Positions 16,515 to 25,253 of a stretch of DNA of 59,663 nt are shown piece by piece (the stretch's first letter is position 1; every line of letters starts with the position of its first letter). Source of the stretch: DAOSWM01 sp035380045 (lineage in GTDB: Bacteria; Bacteroidota; Bacteroidia; Bacteroidales; Tenuifilaceae); NCBI GenBank assembly GCA_035380045.1, contig DAOSWM010000017.1:1-59663 (forward strand). The letters run 5' to 3'. The notes below the pieces were generated by a model. That model worked only from the letters and a program-made list of their open reading frames with translations. It did not search any database and was not told the DNA's origin. Position numbers and translations under genes: made by a program.

Positions 16515-18152
16515 ATGGCAGGAAAAATTATTAAGTACGATATTGAAGCACGCGATCTACTAAAAAAAGGCGTGGATCAACTTGCAAACGCAGTAAAAGT
16601 TACATTAGGGCCAAAAGGTCGTAACGTGGTAATGGATAAGAAATTTGGTTCACCCCAAATTACCAAGGACGGTGTAACCGTTGCAAAAGAGATTGAGCTG
16701 AGCGACCCAATGGAGAATATGGGCGCACAAATGGTGAAAGAGGTTGCCTCAAAAACCGGCGATGATGCGGGTGATGGTACAACAACTGCTACCGTATTAG
16801 CTCAATCAATTGTTAATGTTGGTTTAAAAAACGTTACCGCTGGGGCAAACCCAATGGATTTGAAACGTGGTATCGATAAAGCCGTTGTTAAAGTTGTTGA
16901 AGAACTTCGCAAGCAAAGCGTTGAGATTGGTGACGATTACACAAAAATTGAGCAGGTTGCCAGCATTTCAGCAAACAACGATCACGAAATAGGAAAACTC
17001 ATTGCTGAAGCAATGAAAAAAGTTAAGAAAGAAGGTGTTATCACCGTTGAGGAAGCAAAAGGAATTGAAACCACCGTTGAGATTGTTGAAGGTATGCAGT
17101 TTGACCGTGGATACATTTCTCCATACTTTATCACCAACCCTGACAAGATGGAAGCCGTTTTAGAGAATCCATACATCCTGATTACTGATAAGAAAATCTC
17201 CACCATGAAGGATCTGCTTCCCGTTCTTGAGCCAGTTGCTCAGAATGGTCGCTCTCTCCTAATCATTGCTGAAGATGTTGAAGGTGAAGCTCTGGCTACT
17301 TTGGTTGTTAACAAACTTCGCGGTTCGTTGAAGATTGCTGCTGTTAAAGCTCCTGGTTTTGGTGATCGTCGTAAGGAGATGCTTGAGGATATCGCAATTC
17401 TAACTGGCGGTGTTGTAATTTCTGAGGAGAAAGGTTTACGCCTCGATGCTGCAAAACTCGAAATGCTTGGTTCCGCTGAAAAAATCACGCTGGATAAAGA
17501 CAACACAACCATTGTAAATGGTGCTGGCAAAAAAGAGAATATCGACAAGCGCGTTGCTCAAATCAAACTTCAGATAGAGAATACAACTTCTGACTACGAT
17601 AGAGAAAAACTTCAAGAGCGTCTTGCTAAGCTTGCCGGTGGTGTAGCTGTACTATACGTTGGTGCTGCAACCGAAACTGAGATGAAGGAAAAGAAAGATC
17701 GCGTTGACGATGCGCTAAGCGCAACCCGTGCTGCAGTTGAGGAAGGAATCGTTCCTGGTGGTGGAGTTGCTTACATTCGTACAATTTCTTCTCTTGAAAA
17801 TTTAACTGGAAACAACGACGACGAAACTACCGGAATCCAGATAATCAAGAGAGCAATTGAAGAGCCACTTCGTCAGATTGTTGCTAACGCAGGAATGGAA
17901 GGTTCAGTTATCGTTCAGAAAGTTAAGGAAGGTAAGGATGACTTTGGATACAATGCTTACACTGATAAATATGAAAATCTTTATAAGAGTGGAGTGATTG
18001 ATCCAACCAAAGTTACCCGCGTTGCTCTTGAAAATGCATCTTCAATCGCAGGTATGCTTCTAACAACCGAGTGTGTAATGGCTGAGGAAAAAGAGGAAAA
18101 TCCAATGCCAATGCCAAATCCAGGAATGGGTGGAATGGGTGGAATGATGTAA
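16515..18152 (+). CDS. groEL: Chaperonin GroEL
   Basis: The 545-residue protein is the standard length for the 60-kDa chaperonin, an ATP-driven folding machine of two seven-membered rings. Nucleotide-binding motifs TLGPKGRNVVMDK and GDGTTTATVLAQ sit in the equatorial domain, the apical domain follows (about 190-375), and AAVEEGIVPGGGVAY is present. The C-terminus is a Met/Gly/Pro-rich tail ending GGMGGMM. A bidirectional terminator follows. Assignment is secure. Confidence 0.99.
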   Translation: MAGKIIKYDIEARDLLKKGVDQLANAVKVTLGPKGRNVVMDKKFGSPQITKDGVTVAKEIELSDPMENMGAQMVKEVASKTGDDAGDGTTTATVLAQSIVNVGLKNVTAGANPMDLKRGIDKAVVKVVEELRKQSVEIGDDYTKIEQVASISANNDHEIGKLIAEAMKKVKKEGVITVEEAKGIETTVEIVEGMQFDRGYISPYFITNPDKMEAVLENPYILITDKKISTMKDLLPVLEPVAQNGRSLLIIAEDVEGEALATLVVNKLRGSLKIAAVKAPGFGDRRKEMLEDIAILTGGVVISEEKGLRLDAAKLEMLGSAEKITLDKDNTTIVNGAGKKENIDKRVAQIKLQIENTTSDYDREKLQERLAKLAGGVAVLYVGAATETEMKEKKDRVDDALSATRAAVEEGIVPGGGVAYIRTISSLENLTGNNDDETTGIQIIKRAIEEPLRQIVANAGMEGSVIVQKVKEGKDDFGYNAYTDKYENLYKSGVIDPTKVTRVALENASSIAGMLLTTECVMAEEKEENPMPMPNPGMGGMGGMM

Positions 18153-18172
18153 AAATCAAAATAATCAAAGCC

Positions 18173-18206
18173 AAAAAGGGGAACCAGATTTCTGATTCCC
18201 CTTTTT
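18173..18206. terminator. Bidirectional terminator between groEL and folE
   Basis: AAAAAGGGGAA and TTCCCCTTTTT form the stem, with one C-A mismatch and then CAGA/TCTG near a two-base loop. The A-run and T-run fit both convergent genes. Confidence 0.9.
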
Positions 18207-18220
18207 TTATTTCAAAAAAA

Positions 18221-18859
18221 TTAGTGCAGTCTTATTCCAATTAGATGCATAAACTCTTCACGAGTTTTAATCTCCGAAAGGAAAATTCCGGTAAAAGCCG
18301 AAGTTGTTGTAACTGAGTTTTGTTTCTGAACACCTCTCATTTGCATACACATATGCCCTGCTTCAATAACAACCGCAACGCCAAGTGGGTTAAGGGTTTG
18401 CTGAATACAGTCGCGAATCTGCATGGTTAATCTCTCCTGGAGCTGTAATCTGCGAGCGTATGCTTCAACAACTCTGGCAATTTTGCTTAATCCGGTAATA
18501 TAACCATTTGGAATGTATGCGACATGTGCTTTCCCGTAAAAAGGAATCATGTGGTGTTCACACATGGAGTAGAGTTCAATATCCTTCACTATAACCATCT
18601 GCCTATAATCCTCCTTGAACTTTGCAGAGCTAATAATTTCAGCAGGATCAAGGTTGTACCCCTGCGTAAGAAACTGTATCGCCTTGGCAACCCTCATTGG
18701 GGTTGCAATTAAACCTTCGCGGGAAGTATCTTCGCCTAGTAATTCAAGTATGGCTTTATAGTGTACTGCTAGCTGATTTGTAACTTCCCGGTTCCAACGT
18801 TCTACCTTCTCGTAACCTTCACTTTCGGTTCGGCTTATTCCATCGTTTATTGTTTCCAT
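18221..18859 (-). CDS. folE: GTP cyclohydrolase I
   Basis: FolE turns GTP into 7,8-dihydroneopterin triphosphate, the entry step to folate, and in some bacteria to queuosine or tetrahydropterins. The start is placed at the internal ATG 18859 (212 residues), because the longer frame would begin inside the -7 promoter element at 18890-18897. Zinc and active-site motifs are CEHHMIPF, a GLSKIARVVE segment and the C-terminal HMCMQMRGVQK. The next gene on the same strand, upstream of folE, encodes a 6-pyruvoyl-tetrahydropterin-synthase-like enzyme that uses the FolE product. Assignment is secure. Confidence 0.96.
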   Translation of the reverse strand: METINDGISRTESEGYEKVERWNREVTNQLAVHYKAILELLGEDTSREGLIATPMRVAKAIQFLTQGYNLDPAEIISSAKFKEDYRQMVIVKDIELYSMCEHHMIPFYGKAHVAYIPNGYITGLSKIARVVEAYARRLQLQERLTMQIRDCIQQTLNPLGVAVVIEAGHMCMQMRGVQKQNSVTTTSAFTGIFLSEIKTREEFMHLIGIRLH

Positions 18860-18889
18860 GATAATAATATTGATTCCAAAAACAGGCTG

Positions 18890-18897
18890 CAAAGTTA
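18890..18897 (-). promoter_or_regulatory. -7 promoter element for folE
   Basis: On the minus strand TAACTTTG matches TAnnTTTG, about 30 bases before the chosen start. It lies between the folE and PTPS genes, so folE probably has its own promoter. Confidence 0.5.
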
Positions 18898-18929
18898 GGA
18901 ATAATTTTCATGGAGTTTCGGAAAAACTT

Positions 18930-19346
18930 CTACCCAAAATAATCGATGTAATTATTTTCTGTTTCCTGGATTCGAATTTGGTGAAGTTGGGCTCCTAACC
19001 CTTCTATGTGCTCTTTTAACACACTCCAGATAGCCACCGATAAATTCTCGGTTGAAGTTGCCTTACCCTGCATAAACTCAACATCAACATTTAAATTTCT
19101 ATGGTCAAGTTTATCAATAACTTTCTCCTTTATTATCTGGCTCAACTTTTTTAGGTTCACTACGTATCCTGTGTTTGAATCAATTTCACCTTTGATGGTT
19201 ACGAAAAGGATGTAGTTGTGGCCATGCCAGTTAGGGTGTGAGCACTGTCCGTACAACTCAAGGTTTTCTTCGTCTGAAAGGTTTGGGTTAAACAGCCTGT
19301 GAGCAGCTGAGAAACGTTCGCGGCGAGTGAGGTAAGCAATTGGCAT
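18930..19346 (-). CDS. 6-pyruvoyl-tetrahydropterin synthase / 6-carboxytetrahydropterin synthase (QueD-like)
   Basis: The enzyme acts on dihydroneopterin triphosphate. PTPS makes 6-pyruvoyl-tetrahydropterin, and QueD makes 6-carboxytetrahydropterin for queuosine. The zinc ligands His16, His41 and His43 are present, along with the catalytic Cys35 (GQCSHPNWHGHNY) and the Asp81-His82 pair (LDHRN). The segments SDEENLELYGQC, GEIDSNTGYVVNL and ATSTENLSVAIW are strikingly like animal PTPS, more so than E. coli QueD, from memory of those sequences. Keeping the Cys argues against the folate-bypass PTPS-III type. The biological product cannot be decided here, because no other queuosine or tetrahydrobiopterin gene is in the window. 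Confidence 0.88.
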   Translation of the reverse strand: MPIAYLTRRERFSAAHRLFNPNLSDEENLELYGQCSHPNWHGHNYILFVTIKGEIDSNTGYVVNLKKLSQIIKEKVIDKLDHRNLNVDVEFMQGKATSTENLSVAIWSVLKEHIEGLGAQLHQIRIQETENNYIDYFG

Positions 19347-19366
19347 TTTTTTTATTTTTCTAAATT

Positions 19367-19374
19367 CAAATATA
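19367..19374 (-). promoter_or_regulatory. -7 promoter element for the PTPS/QueD gene
   Basis: TATATTTG on the minus strand matches TAnnTTTG and lies 21 bases before the ATG. Confidence 0.45.
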
Positions 19375-19422
19375 GTAAATCCAACCTATTAACACCATGG
19401 TTAACAGCTAAAAAACTATAAT

Positions 19423-20427
19423 TTAAACCGTTCCTTCCGACTTTGCTGCAAGCATGCCACAAGCAGCACTGATATCAAAACCTCGTGGTTGGCGAAATGT
19501 AGCGGGAACCCCCAACTTGTTCAGTAATTTTTGAAATTTTTTCGCTTTAGCATTTTCTTTATCGGCCACCTCAGGTGAATTGTAGGGTATTACATTTACG
19601 TGGGATTTAAGGCCAAATAGCAACTGGGCAACACCCACTGCATCCTTTTGCGAATCATTAACTCCCGGAATTACCAGGTATTCAAACGATAATCGCAGCG
19701 GTTTTTTTACAGGATACTTTCTTAGAAGTTCTATTGTATTCAATATTGGGTGTAGTATTTCTGATGGCATTAACTTGGCCCTTCCCTTGCCAAAGGGACA
19801 ATGAAGGCTAACTGCAATGTTACATTTCCTCATTTCAATCAGCGATTGTAGCTCGGGAAGAACCCCTATTGTTGAAAGGGTTATGTTTGATGCACCAAAA
19901 GCCACCCCCCAGCTGGCAGTTAAAATGTCGAGGGCTTTGAGGGTTTCATTAAAATTATCGAGCGGTTCTCCCATACCCATTATTACAATCCTGTTTACCC
20001 TGCTTGCCTGAGGGACTCCCAGAACTTGACCCACAATTTCACCCGCTGAAAGATTCTGCCTAAAACCCATTGAACCCGTATAGCAAAAACTGCAGGCCAT
20101 CCGACAACCCGATTGGGTTGAAATGCATAAGGTTCCCCTTCCCCCCGTTGGCATGAATACGGCCTCGAACGGATTTCCTAAATCTGTTTTAAAAAGGTAC
20201 TTCACGGAACCATCAACCGATTCTGCCGCCTCAACAGGAGAAGGTAGAGATATGCTAAATTTTGAACACAAATCATTTCTTACTGGCTTAGGAATATCCA
20301 TCATTAAATCGAATGATGTAACCCTTTTCCGGTATACCCACGTACACACTTTCTCTGCCACTACTGAAGTAAAACCATACCTTTCAATACACTGAGGCAA
20401 ACACCCTAAAATTGACTCTCTATTCAT
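19423..20427 (-). CDS. rlmN: 23S rRNA (adenine2503-C2)-methyltransferase
   Basis: RlmN is a radical-SAM enzyme that methylates C2 of A2503 in 23S rRNA and A37 in some tRNAs. The 4Fe-4S motif CxxxCxxC is at Cys108, Cys112 and Cys115. The two mechanistic cysteines correspond to Cys101 (TLCISTQ) and Cys323 (AACGML). GFRQNL-GEIVGQV and GMGEPLDNF are also diagnostic. At 334 residues it is slightly shorter than E. coli RlmN, mainly at the N-terminus. It is cytosolic. Assignment is secure. Confidence 0.95.
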   Translation of the reverse strand: MNRESILGCLPQCIERYGFTSVVAEKVCTWVYRKRVTSFDLMMDIPKPVRNDLCSKFSISLPSPVEAAESVDGSVKYLFKTDLGNPFEAVFMPTGGRGTLCISTQSGCRMACSFCYTGSMGFRQNLSAGEIVGQVLGVPQASRVNRIVIMGMGEPLDNFNETLKALDILTASWGVAFGASNITLSTIGVLPELQSLIEMRKCNIAVSLHCPFGKGRAKLMPSEILHPILNTIELLRKYPVKKPLRLSFEYLVIPGVNDSQKDAVGVAQLLFGLKSHVNVIPYNSPEVADKENAKAKKFQKLLNKLGVPATFRQPRGFDISAACGMLAAKSEGTV

Positions 20428-20493
20428 CCCAATTTTTCTTCATACTACAACTCAAGCGATAACATCGAACCCTTAGGGACCAAAAATAATTCA

Positions 20494-20521
20494 AATATTT
20501 CCTAAATTAGCAGGAAATATT
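20494..20521. promoter_or_regulatory. Perfect inverted repeat before the small lipoprotein-pgi unit
   Basis: Arms AATATTTCCT (20494-20503) and AGGAAATATT (20512-20521) are perfect 10-base complements around AAATTAGC. The start codon at 20529 follows 7 bases later. It may be an operator, or an mRNA hairpin hiding the start; no T-run follows, so a terminator is unlikely. Confidence 0.4.
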
Positions 20522-20528
20522 ATATCAT

Positions 20529-20738
20529 ATGCCTTTTTTTAAATCTCTCTTACACAAACGACTATTTATACTTAGCCTTTTTGCCATAATTATAGTTTCC
20601 GTACCGTCATGCTCACGAAGGACAACAAAAAGCAAACACCCGAACAGTGTAAAACCCTGTAAATGCAACAAACGCAGAAGTTTTGCTATTAACAACCAGA
20701 TGGAAAACATTTTTATAAACCCAGAATATCATGGATAA
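20529..20738 (+). CDS. Small lipoprotein coupled to pgi
   Basis: I do not recognise a named family. The 69-residue product has a basic N-terminus, a strong hydrophobic run (about 12-25) and the lipobox VPSC at about residue 28. A Lys/Arg-rich mature part of about 40 residues contains the CKC pair. The stop codon overlaps the pgi start by 8 bases (ATGGATAA), which implies translational coupling. Small lipoproteins of this form are frequent in Bacteroidota and often go unannotated. The signal and lipobox make a real gene likely, although the short length leaves some doubt. Confidence 0.65.
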   Translation: MPFFKSLLHKRLFILSLFAIIIVSVPSCSRRTTKSKHPNSVKPCKCNKRRSFAINNQMENIFINPEYHG

Positions 20739-22077
20739 ACTATTGGTTAATTTGAAAAACCTGTACGAGATAGTTCCTCAGGAAAAAGTTACAGCATTCA
20801 ACGAAAGAGTAAGCAAAAGTTTAGAATTAGCAAATTCTAGGACGGGTAAAGGGAGTGAATTCCTTGGGTGGCTAAATCTTCCCTCATCCATTAGCACCAG
20901 CATGCTTACCGATATTGAAGAAACTGCCTCGAAAATAAGAGGGAGTAGCCAGGTTGTGGTGGTTATAGGAATTGGTGGTTCATACCTTGGAGCGAAGGCA
21001 GTGATTGAAGCGCTCAGCCATACTTTCGCTGCATATAACGACACAGAGAACCCCTCGATAGTTTTTGCCGGACACAATATTTGTGAGGATTACCACAGCG
21101 AGCTTATACAATTTCTTGAGAAACGATCATACTCAATAGTTGTAATTTCTAAATCGGGGACAACCACCGAACCTGCCATTGCGTTCAGGCTTCTGAAGCA
21201 GCACCTCGAGAGTAAGGTTGGGAAAGCCGAAGCTTCAAAAAGAATCGTTGCCATAACCGACCAGAGCAAGGGTGCCTTACGTAAACTTGCCACTCAGGAG
21301 GGGTACAAAACATTTGTAATTCCCGATGATGTTGGCGGGCGTTACTCGGTGCTCACTCCGGTTGGCCTACTCCCAATAGCCATTGCCGGGTTCAATATCA
21401 GAACCCTAGTTTCAGGTGCTGTTGATGCAGAGAAGGATAATGGGCCTAGCGTTCCCTTCGCGAATAATAATGCCCAGATATACGCAGCAGCCCGTAACGC
21501 GTTATACAGTGAAGGATTCCGGGTTGAAATAATGGTTAACTATACCCCAAAGCTACACTTCCTAACCGAGTGGTGGAAACAACTATACGGGGAGAGTGAA
21601 GGCAAAGAAAATAAGGGTATTTTCCCTGCCGGAGTTGACTTTACCACCGACCTCCACTCGCTTGGACAGTATATCCAGGAGGGTGAACGGTTCCTTTTCG
21701 AAACCGTAGTTTCAGTTGGTAATTCTAAAAACAAGCTCACAATTCCAACCGATGATGCTAACCTAGATGAACTTAACTACATTGCTGGCAAGAGGCTTTC
21801 AGAAGTAAACCGAATGGCACAAATAGGAACCACCCTGGCCCATGTTGACGGGAAAGTGCCAAATATTCTTATTCAAATACCCAAAATTTCGGAGTACTGG
21901 ATTGGCTACCTAATGTACTTCTTCGAGATTGCATGCGCAGTGAGCGGGTATACACTTGGCGTAAACCCATTCGATCAACCAGGCGTTGAAGCATACAAGA
22001 AAAATATGTTTGCGCTACTAGGGAAGGAAGGTTTTCAATCGCAGGGCGAGGCCCTTAAGAAACGAATTGAAAAATAA
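20731..22077 (+). CDS. pgi: Glucose-6-phosphate isomerase
   Basis: Pgi interconverts glucose-6-phosphate and fructose-6-phosphate in the cytosol. The 448-residue form is the shorter bacterial type. Conserved pieces are VIGIGGSYLGAKA (phosphate binding), SKSGTTTEPAIAFR, DVGGRYSVLTPVGLLPIA, GVDFTTDLHSLGQY and the C-terminal NPFDQPGVEAYK. Its start lies inside the end of the small lipoprotein gene. Assignment is secure. Confidence 0.97.
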   Translation: MDKLLVNLKNLYEIVPQEKVTAFNERVSKSLELANSRTGKGSEFLGWLNLPSSISTSMLTDIEETASKIRGSSQVVVVIGIGGSYLGAKAVIEALSHTFAAYNDTENPSIVFAGHNICEDYHSELIQFLEKRSYSIVVISKSGTTTEPAIAFRLLKQHLESKVGKAEASKRIVAITDQSKGALRKLATQEGYKTFVIPDDVGGRYSVLTPVGLLPIAIAGFNIRTLVSGAVDAEKDNGPSVPFANNNAQIYAAARNALYSEGFRVEIMVNYTPKLHFLTEWWKQLYGESEGKENKGIFPAGVDFTTDLHSLGQYIQEGERFLFETVVSVGNSKNKLTIPTDDANLDELNYIAGKRLSEVNRMAQIGTTLAHVDGKVPNILIQIPKISEYWIGYLMYFFEIACAVSGYTLGVNPFDQPGVEAYKKNMFALLGKEGFQSQGEALKKRIEK

Positions 22078-22429
22078 AACCATAAAGAACTCCTTGGAGG
22101 GTGAGGTTAAATTAACGTGAGTTTGATATAAGAAAATACACCTTTTCAATTGCTGACATAGCACAATCTGTTCAAAAACAATAAGGTAATAACTCAACTA
22201 AGGATAGAATCTTTACTAAGGTTAGTAATAAAAAATAAGGTTTTTTAGTCGATATCAACCTTACTTCACTTCAAACAACCTTAGTAACATTACAAAAGAA
22301 ACAAAATAGAACCTTATTACCTTATTAATCAGCACTGAAAATTTGCTCTTACATGGAACTCACGTTAAATTAAATAATGTGGAATCCATTTTTTTAGTAT
22401 ATTGCATACCTCCAAAAAACCTTAGGCCT
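22078..22429. other. AT-rich intergenic stretch without a gene
   Basis: These 352 bases between pgi and the symporter gene show no supported coding frame. They are mostly filled by the nested inverted repeat at 22107-22373, which may overlap or carry the promoter of the next gene. Confidence 0.7.
22107..22373. repeat. Nested inverted-repeat element, four concentric arm pairs
   Basis: Outer arms TTAAATTAACGTGAGTT (22107-22123) and AACTCACGTTAAATTAA (22357-22373) match at 16 of 17 positions. Inside are AATAAGGTAATAA (22180-22192) with TTATTACCTTATT (22314-22326), TTACTAAGGTT (22213-22223) with AACCTTAGTAA (22277-22287), and TAAGGTT (22236-22242) with AACCTTA (22257-22263). The shared TAAGGT word in three arm pairs suggests internal repeats. 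It has no coding content. It may be a MITE-like element or a structured RNA. Confidence 0.65.
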
Positions 22430-23821
22430 ATGAAACACATTTGTCAGGGTTCTGTGTTAAAATATTCTTTTATAGTACTTACAATTGTATTTGGACTATT
22501 CGCATCAGCCTCTTTACAGGCAAAAAATTTTCAGAAAGTCGTAAAAGAAGTTGAGGTTGGAATGGACTCGGCAATGGTTGTAAAGGTTGCAGGGGTTCCC
22601 ACAAAATCGGTGCAAGTTACAAGGTTGTTCTACGAAACGGACGAAGTCGTTCTATCGCATGATGAGGTTATAGATATTCGCCTTGCAGATAAAAGCCATA
22701 AGGTCCAAATTAAACGGCTTGCAAAGGGAAAAGAGAAACACACCCTACATAAAGTTTCGCTTCTTCGAATAGGGATGGCGCAAAGTGAAGTAATTTCAAT
22801 TGCTGGCGCTCCATCAACAAGTATGAATGGTTACGATTTATACTATAGCGACCGACACAGGGTTGAACTCTCGAACGGGAAAGTATCAAGGGTTGACATT
22901 CACCTAAAGAAAGGGCTTGATATACTTGACTGGATTCGGTTAAACTTTAGTAGTGGTGGTTTACTTTTTATGAACATTACGCTGGCATTCATAATGTTTG
23001 GAGTTGCTCTGGGAATTAAAGTAGAACATTTTAAGCAAATTATCAATAACCCCAAATCTGCTATTGTTGGAGTAGTTTCTCAGTTTATAGCCCTTCCGGC
23101 ACTTACATTCATACTTATTCTAATAATCCAGCCCTCGCCAAGCGTTGCCCTGGGGATGATTCTGGTGGCAGCGTGCCCTGGTGGGAATATCTCGAACTTT
23201 ATAAGCTCCCTGGCAAAAGGGAACGTTGCTCTCTCAGTGAGCCTCACTGCATTTGCAACGTTAGCTGCAATAATTCTTACACCGCTAAACTTTGCCCTGT
23301 GGGGCAAGTTGTACTCTGGTACAGCCAACCTGGTTGTTCCCATTGAGATTGATCCGTGGGAAATGATGAAAACCGTTTTTATTCTACTTGGAGTACCTAT
23401 TGTACTTGGAATCTGGTTCTCAAATAAATTCCCAAAAACAACCTTAAAAATAAAAAGACCTATTAGCATTTTCTCAGTAATTGCATTTCTGGGGTTTATT
23501 GCTGCCGCTTTTGCATCAAACTTTAAGTTTTTTCTTGAGTATATTCACCTCGTGTTTCTTATTGTATTGATTCACAATATAGTGGCTCTTCTCACCGGGT
23601 TCTCATTGGCAAGTATTTTCCGGTTACCTCGCCCCGACCGACGAACACTATCCATTGAAACCGGGATACAAAACTCGGGGCTGGGTTTAGTCCTTATATT
23701 CAACCCAAACCTATTCGACGGACTTGGTGGAATGGCATTTATTGCTGCCTGGTGGGGAATTTGGCACATAATTGCGGGTTTAACCATTGCCACCATATGG
23801 TCGCGAAAACCCTTATCGTAA
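22430..23821 (+). CDS. Bile acid:sodium symporter-family protein with N-terminal BamE-like repeats
   Basis: The start is placed at ATG 22430 (463 residues). The 29 codons upstream lie partly within the nested repeat and carry no signal. A signal peptide or first membrane segment spans about 11-30. Two BamE/SmpA-like repeats follow at about 41-85 and 111-160, each with a GM near the start and a GxP turn (GVP at 55-57, GAP at 126-128). From about 170 a polytopic membrane domain has the SBF signatures AACPGGNISNFISSLAKGN and ETGIQNSGLGLVL, as in sodium-coupled bile-acid or organic-anion transporters. The transporter fold is secure. The N-terminal fusion is unusual and its role is unknown. Confidence 0.88.
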   Translation: MKHICQGSVLKYSFIVLTIVFGLFASASLQAKNFQKVVKEVEVGMDSAMVVKVAGVPTKSVQVTRLFYETDEVVLSHDEVIDIRLADKSHKVQIKRLAKGKEKHTLHKVSLLRIGMAQSEVISIAGAPSTSMNGYDLYYSDRHRVELSNGKVSRVDIHLKKGLDILDWIRLNFSSGGLLFMNITLAFIMFGVALGIKVEHFKQIINNPKSAIVGVVSQFIALPALTFILILIIQPSPSVALGMILVAACPGGNISNFISSLAKGNVALSVSLTAFATLAAIILTPLNFALWGKLYSGTANLVVPIEIDPWEMMKTVFILLGVPIVLGIWFSNKFPKTTLKIKRPISIFSVIAFLGFIAAAFASNFKFFLEYIHLVFLIVLIHNIVALLTGFSLASIFRLPRPDRRTLSIETGIQNSGLGLVLIFNPNLFDGLGGMAFIAAWWGIWHIIAGLTIATIWSRKPLS

Positions 23822-23857
23822 TAGTTCCTTTAATGAAAATTGAATAAACTTACTCCA

Positions 23858-25252
23858 ATGCCAATATCGCGTGAAAACATTGAAAAATGGTCAAATTCTT
23901 ACTGGTTTTTGAAACATTACGTTGACTTTGGGTTTAAATTTTACTTTAAAACAACTGTTGCCGGTTTTGAAAACATCCCCAAAAAAGGCACCTTCATATT
24001 TACTCCCAATCACCAAAATGCGCTAATGGATGCGCTTGGCATTCTCTGCTTAAAACCATGGCAACCGGTTTACCTCGCTCGTGCCGACATTTTTAATAAC
24101 CCTTTTATTTGTAAGGTACTAACATTCCTTAAAATTATGCCGGTATATAGATTTCGTGATGGATTTGAAAACCTCAACAAGAACGATGAGATTTTTAAAA
24201 AAACCATGGATGTTCTCCGAAATGGGAATGGATTAGTTATACTTCCCGAGGGCAATCATGGTGACGAAAAGAGACTGCGTCCACTTAAAAAGGGGGTTGC
24301 ACGAATTGCTTTTCAGGCAGAATCTATAGGTGCGAACGACCTTGACATTAAGATCATTCCTGTTGGGATGGATTATACACACTACGTTCATGTTGGAAGT
24401 GAACTTCACATTAGGTTTGGCAGCGCCATTAATGTAAAGCCTCTTCTTGTGGAATACAACGAGAACCCTGCTAAAGCATACAATTCCCTGTTAGAGCTTC
24501 TATCGGCTGGTATTAAAAAGGAGATGATTCACATAACCGACGAGAAGTACTACCCCAACTACCTAACTATTCTCGACGTATTTACAAGAACCTACCTCGA
24601 GAAACAGAAACTACACAACACCCATGAAAACAGGGTTGATGCACAGCAACTTTTCATTTCGAAAATTGATGAGCTAAAAGAGAACGACTTTGATTCTTTC
24701 CTTCTTCTAATAGCCAATACGATAGAAATCAACAACATTGCAAAAAAAACGAAGATAAACTTAAAGTCATTCCCATCGCGAAAAAGCGACTACCTACAAG
24801 CGATGTATCGGTTCGTACTGCTAATTCTATCCCTGCCGCTTTTTGTTTACTCCCTCATTAATAACATTATACCAATTTTAACTCCCTATATTTTTACAAA
24901 CAGAAAGATAAAGGATCTACAATTTCATAGCTCACTTAGGTTTGGGTTTGGTCTTGTGCTATCGCCCATCGTTCATGCTATTCAGCTACTAGTGTTTATA
25001 ATTGTTTCAAAAAGCCTGCCTCTTTCTTTAGCCTACGCATCAAGCCTGCCCTTAACAGTTTTTTTATACTTTGGATGGCGCGATTGGTTCTTCTCATCGG
25101 TTAACTCTCTTCGAGAACTTGCTCTGAAGATAACCAAGTCAAAGCAGCTGAAGAGGGGGGTAGCTGTTCATGAGTTGCTTGTAAAAAGGATGTGGGATAT
25201 TGTTCAAAGTAAAACGGAGGAAGAGTACCTCCCAAACTACTTGTCAGAGTAG
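23858..25252 (+). CDS. PlsC-type acyltransferase with C-terminal membrane extension
   Basis: The start is put at ATG 23858; the frame also opens at an in-frame TTG 18 bases upstream. The PlsC domain (about 30-230) has the NHQNALMDA box (His-x4-Asp), followed by the glycerol-phosphate-site segment LPEGNHGDEKRLRPLKKG. It should transfer an acyl group to a lysophospholipid or glycerol-phosphate at the inner membrane. The remaining part (about 300-464) adds at least two hydrophobic segments (about 320-350 and 385-420), longer than E. coli PlsC. It lies 36 bases after the symporter gene. Family secure, substrate open. Confidence 0.88.
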   Translation: MPISRENIEKWSNSYWFLKHYVDFGFKFYFKTTVAGFENIPKKGTFIFTPNHQNALMDALGILCLKPWQPVYLARADIFNNPFICKVLTFLKIMPVYRFRDGFENLNKNDEIFKKTMDVLRNGNGLVILPEGNHGDEKRLRPLKKGVARIAFQAESIGANDLDIKIIPVGMDYTHYVHVGSELHIRFGSAINVKPLLVEYNENPAKAYNSLLELLSAGIKKEMIHITDEKYYPNYLTILDVFTRTYLEKQKLHNTHENRVDAQQLFISKIDELKENDFDSFLLLIANTIEINNIAKKTKINLKSFPSRKSDYLQAMYRFVLLILSLPLFVYSLINNIIPILTPYIFTNRKIKDLQFHSSLRFGFGLVLSPIVHAIQLLVFIIVSKSLPLSLAYASSLPLTVFLYFGWRDWFFSSVNSLRELALKITKSKQLKRGVAVHELLVKRMWDIVQSKTEEEYLPNYLSE

Positions 25253-25253
25253 G

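Noticed and set aside
18860..18892. Longer folE start
   Set aside because: It would begin inside the -7 promoter element, and the family aligns from the later ATG.
23761..23776. TTGGCAC followed by TTGC inside the end of the symporter gene, upstream of the acyltransferase
   Set aside because: The spacing between the two elements is one base short for sigma-54, and it lies within coding sequence.
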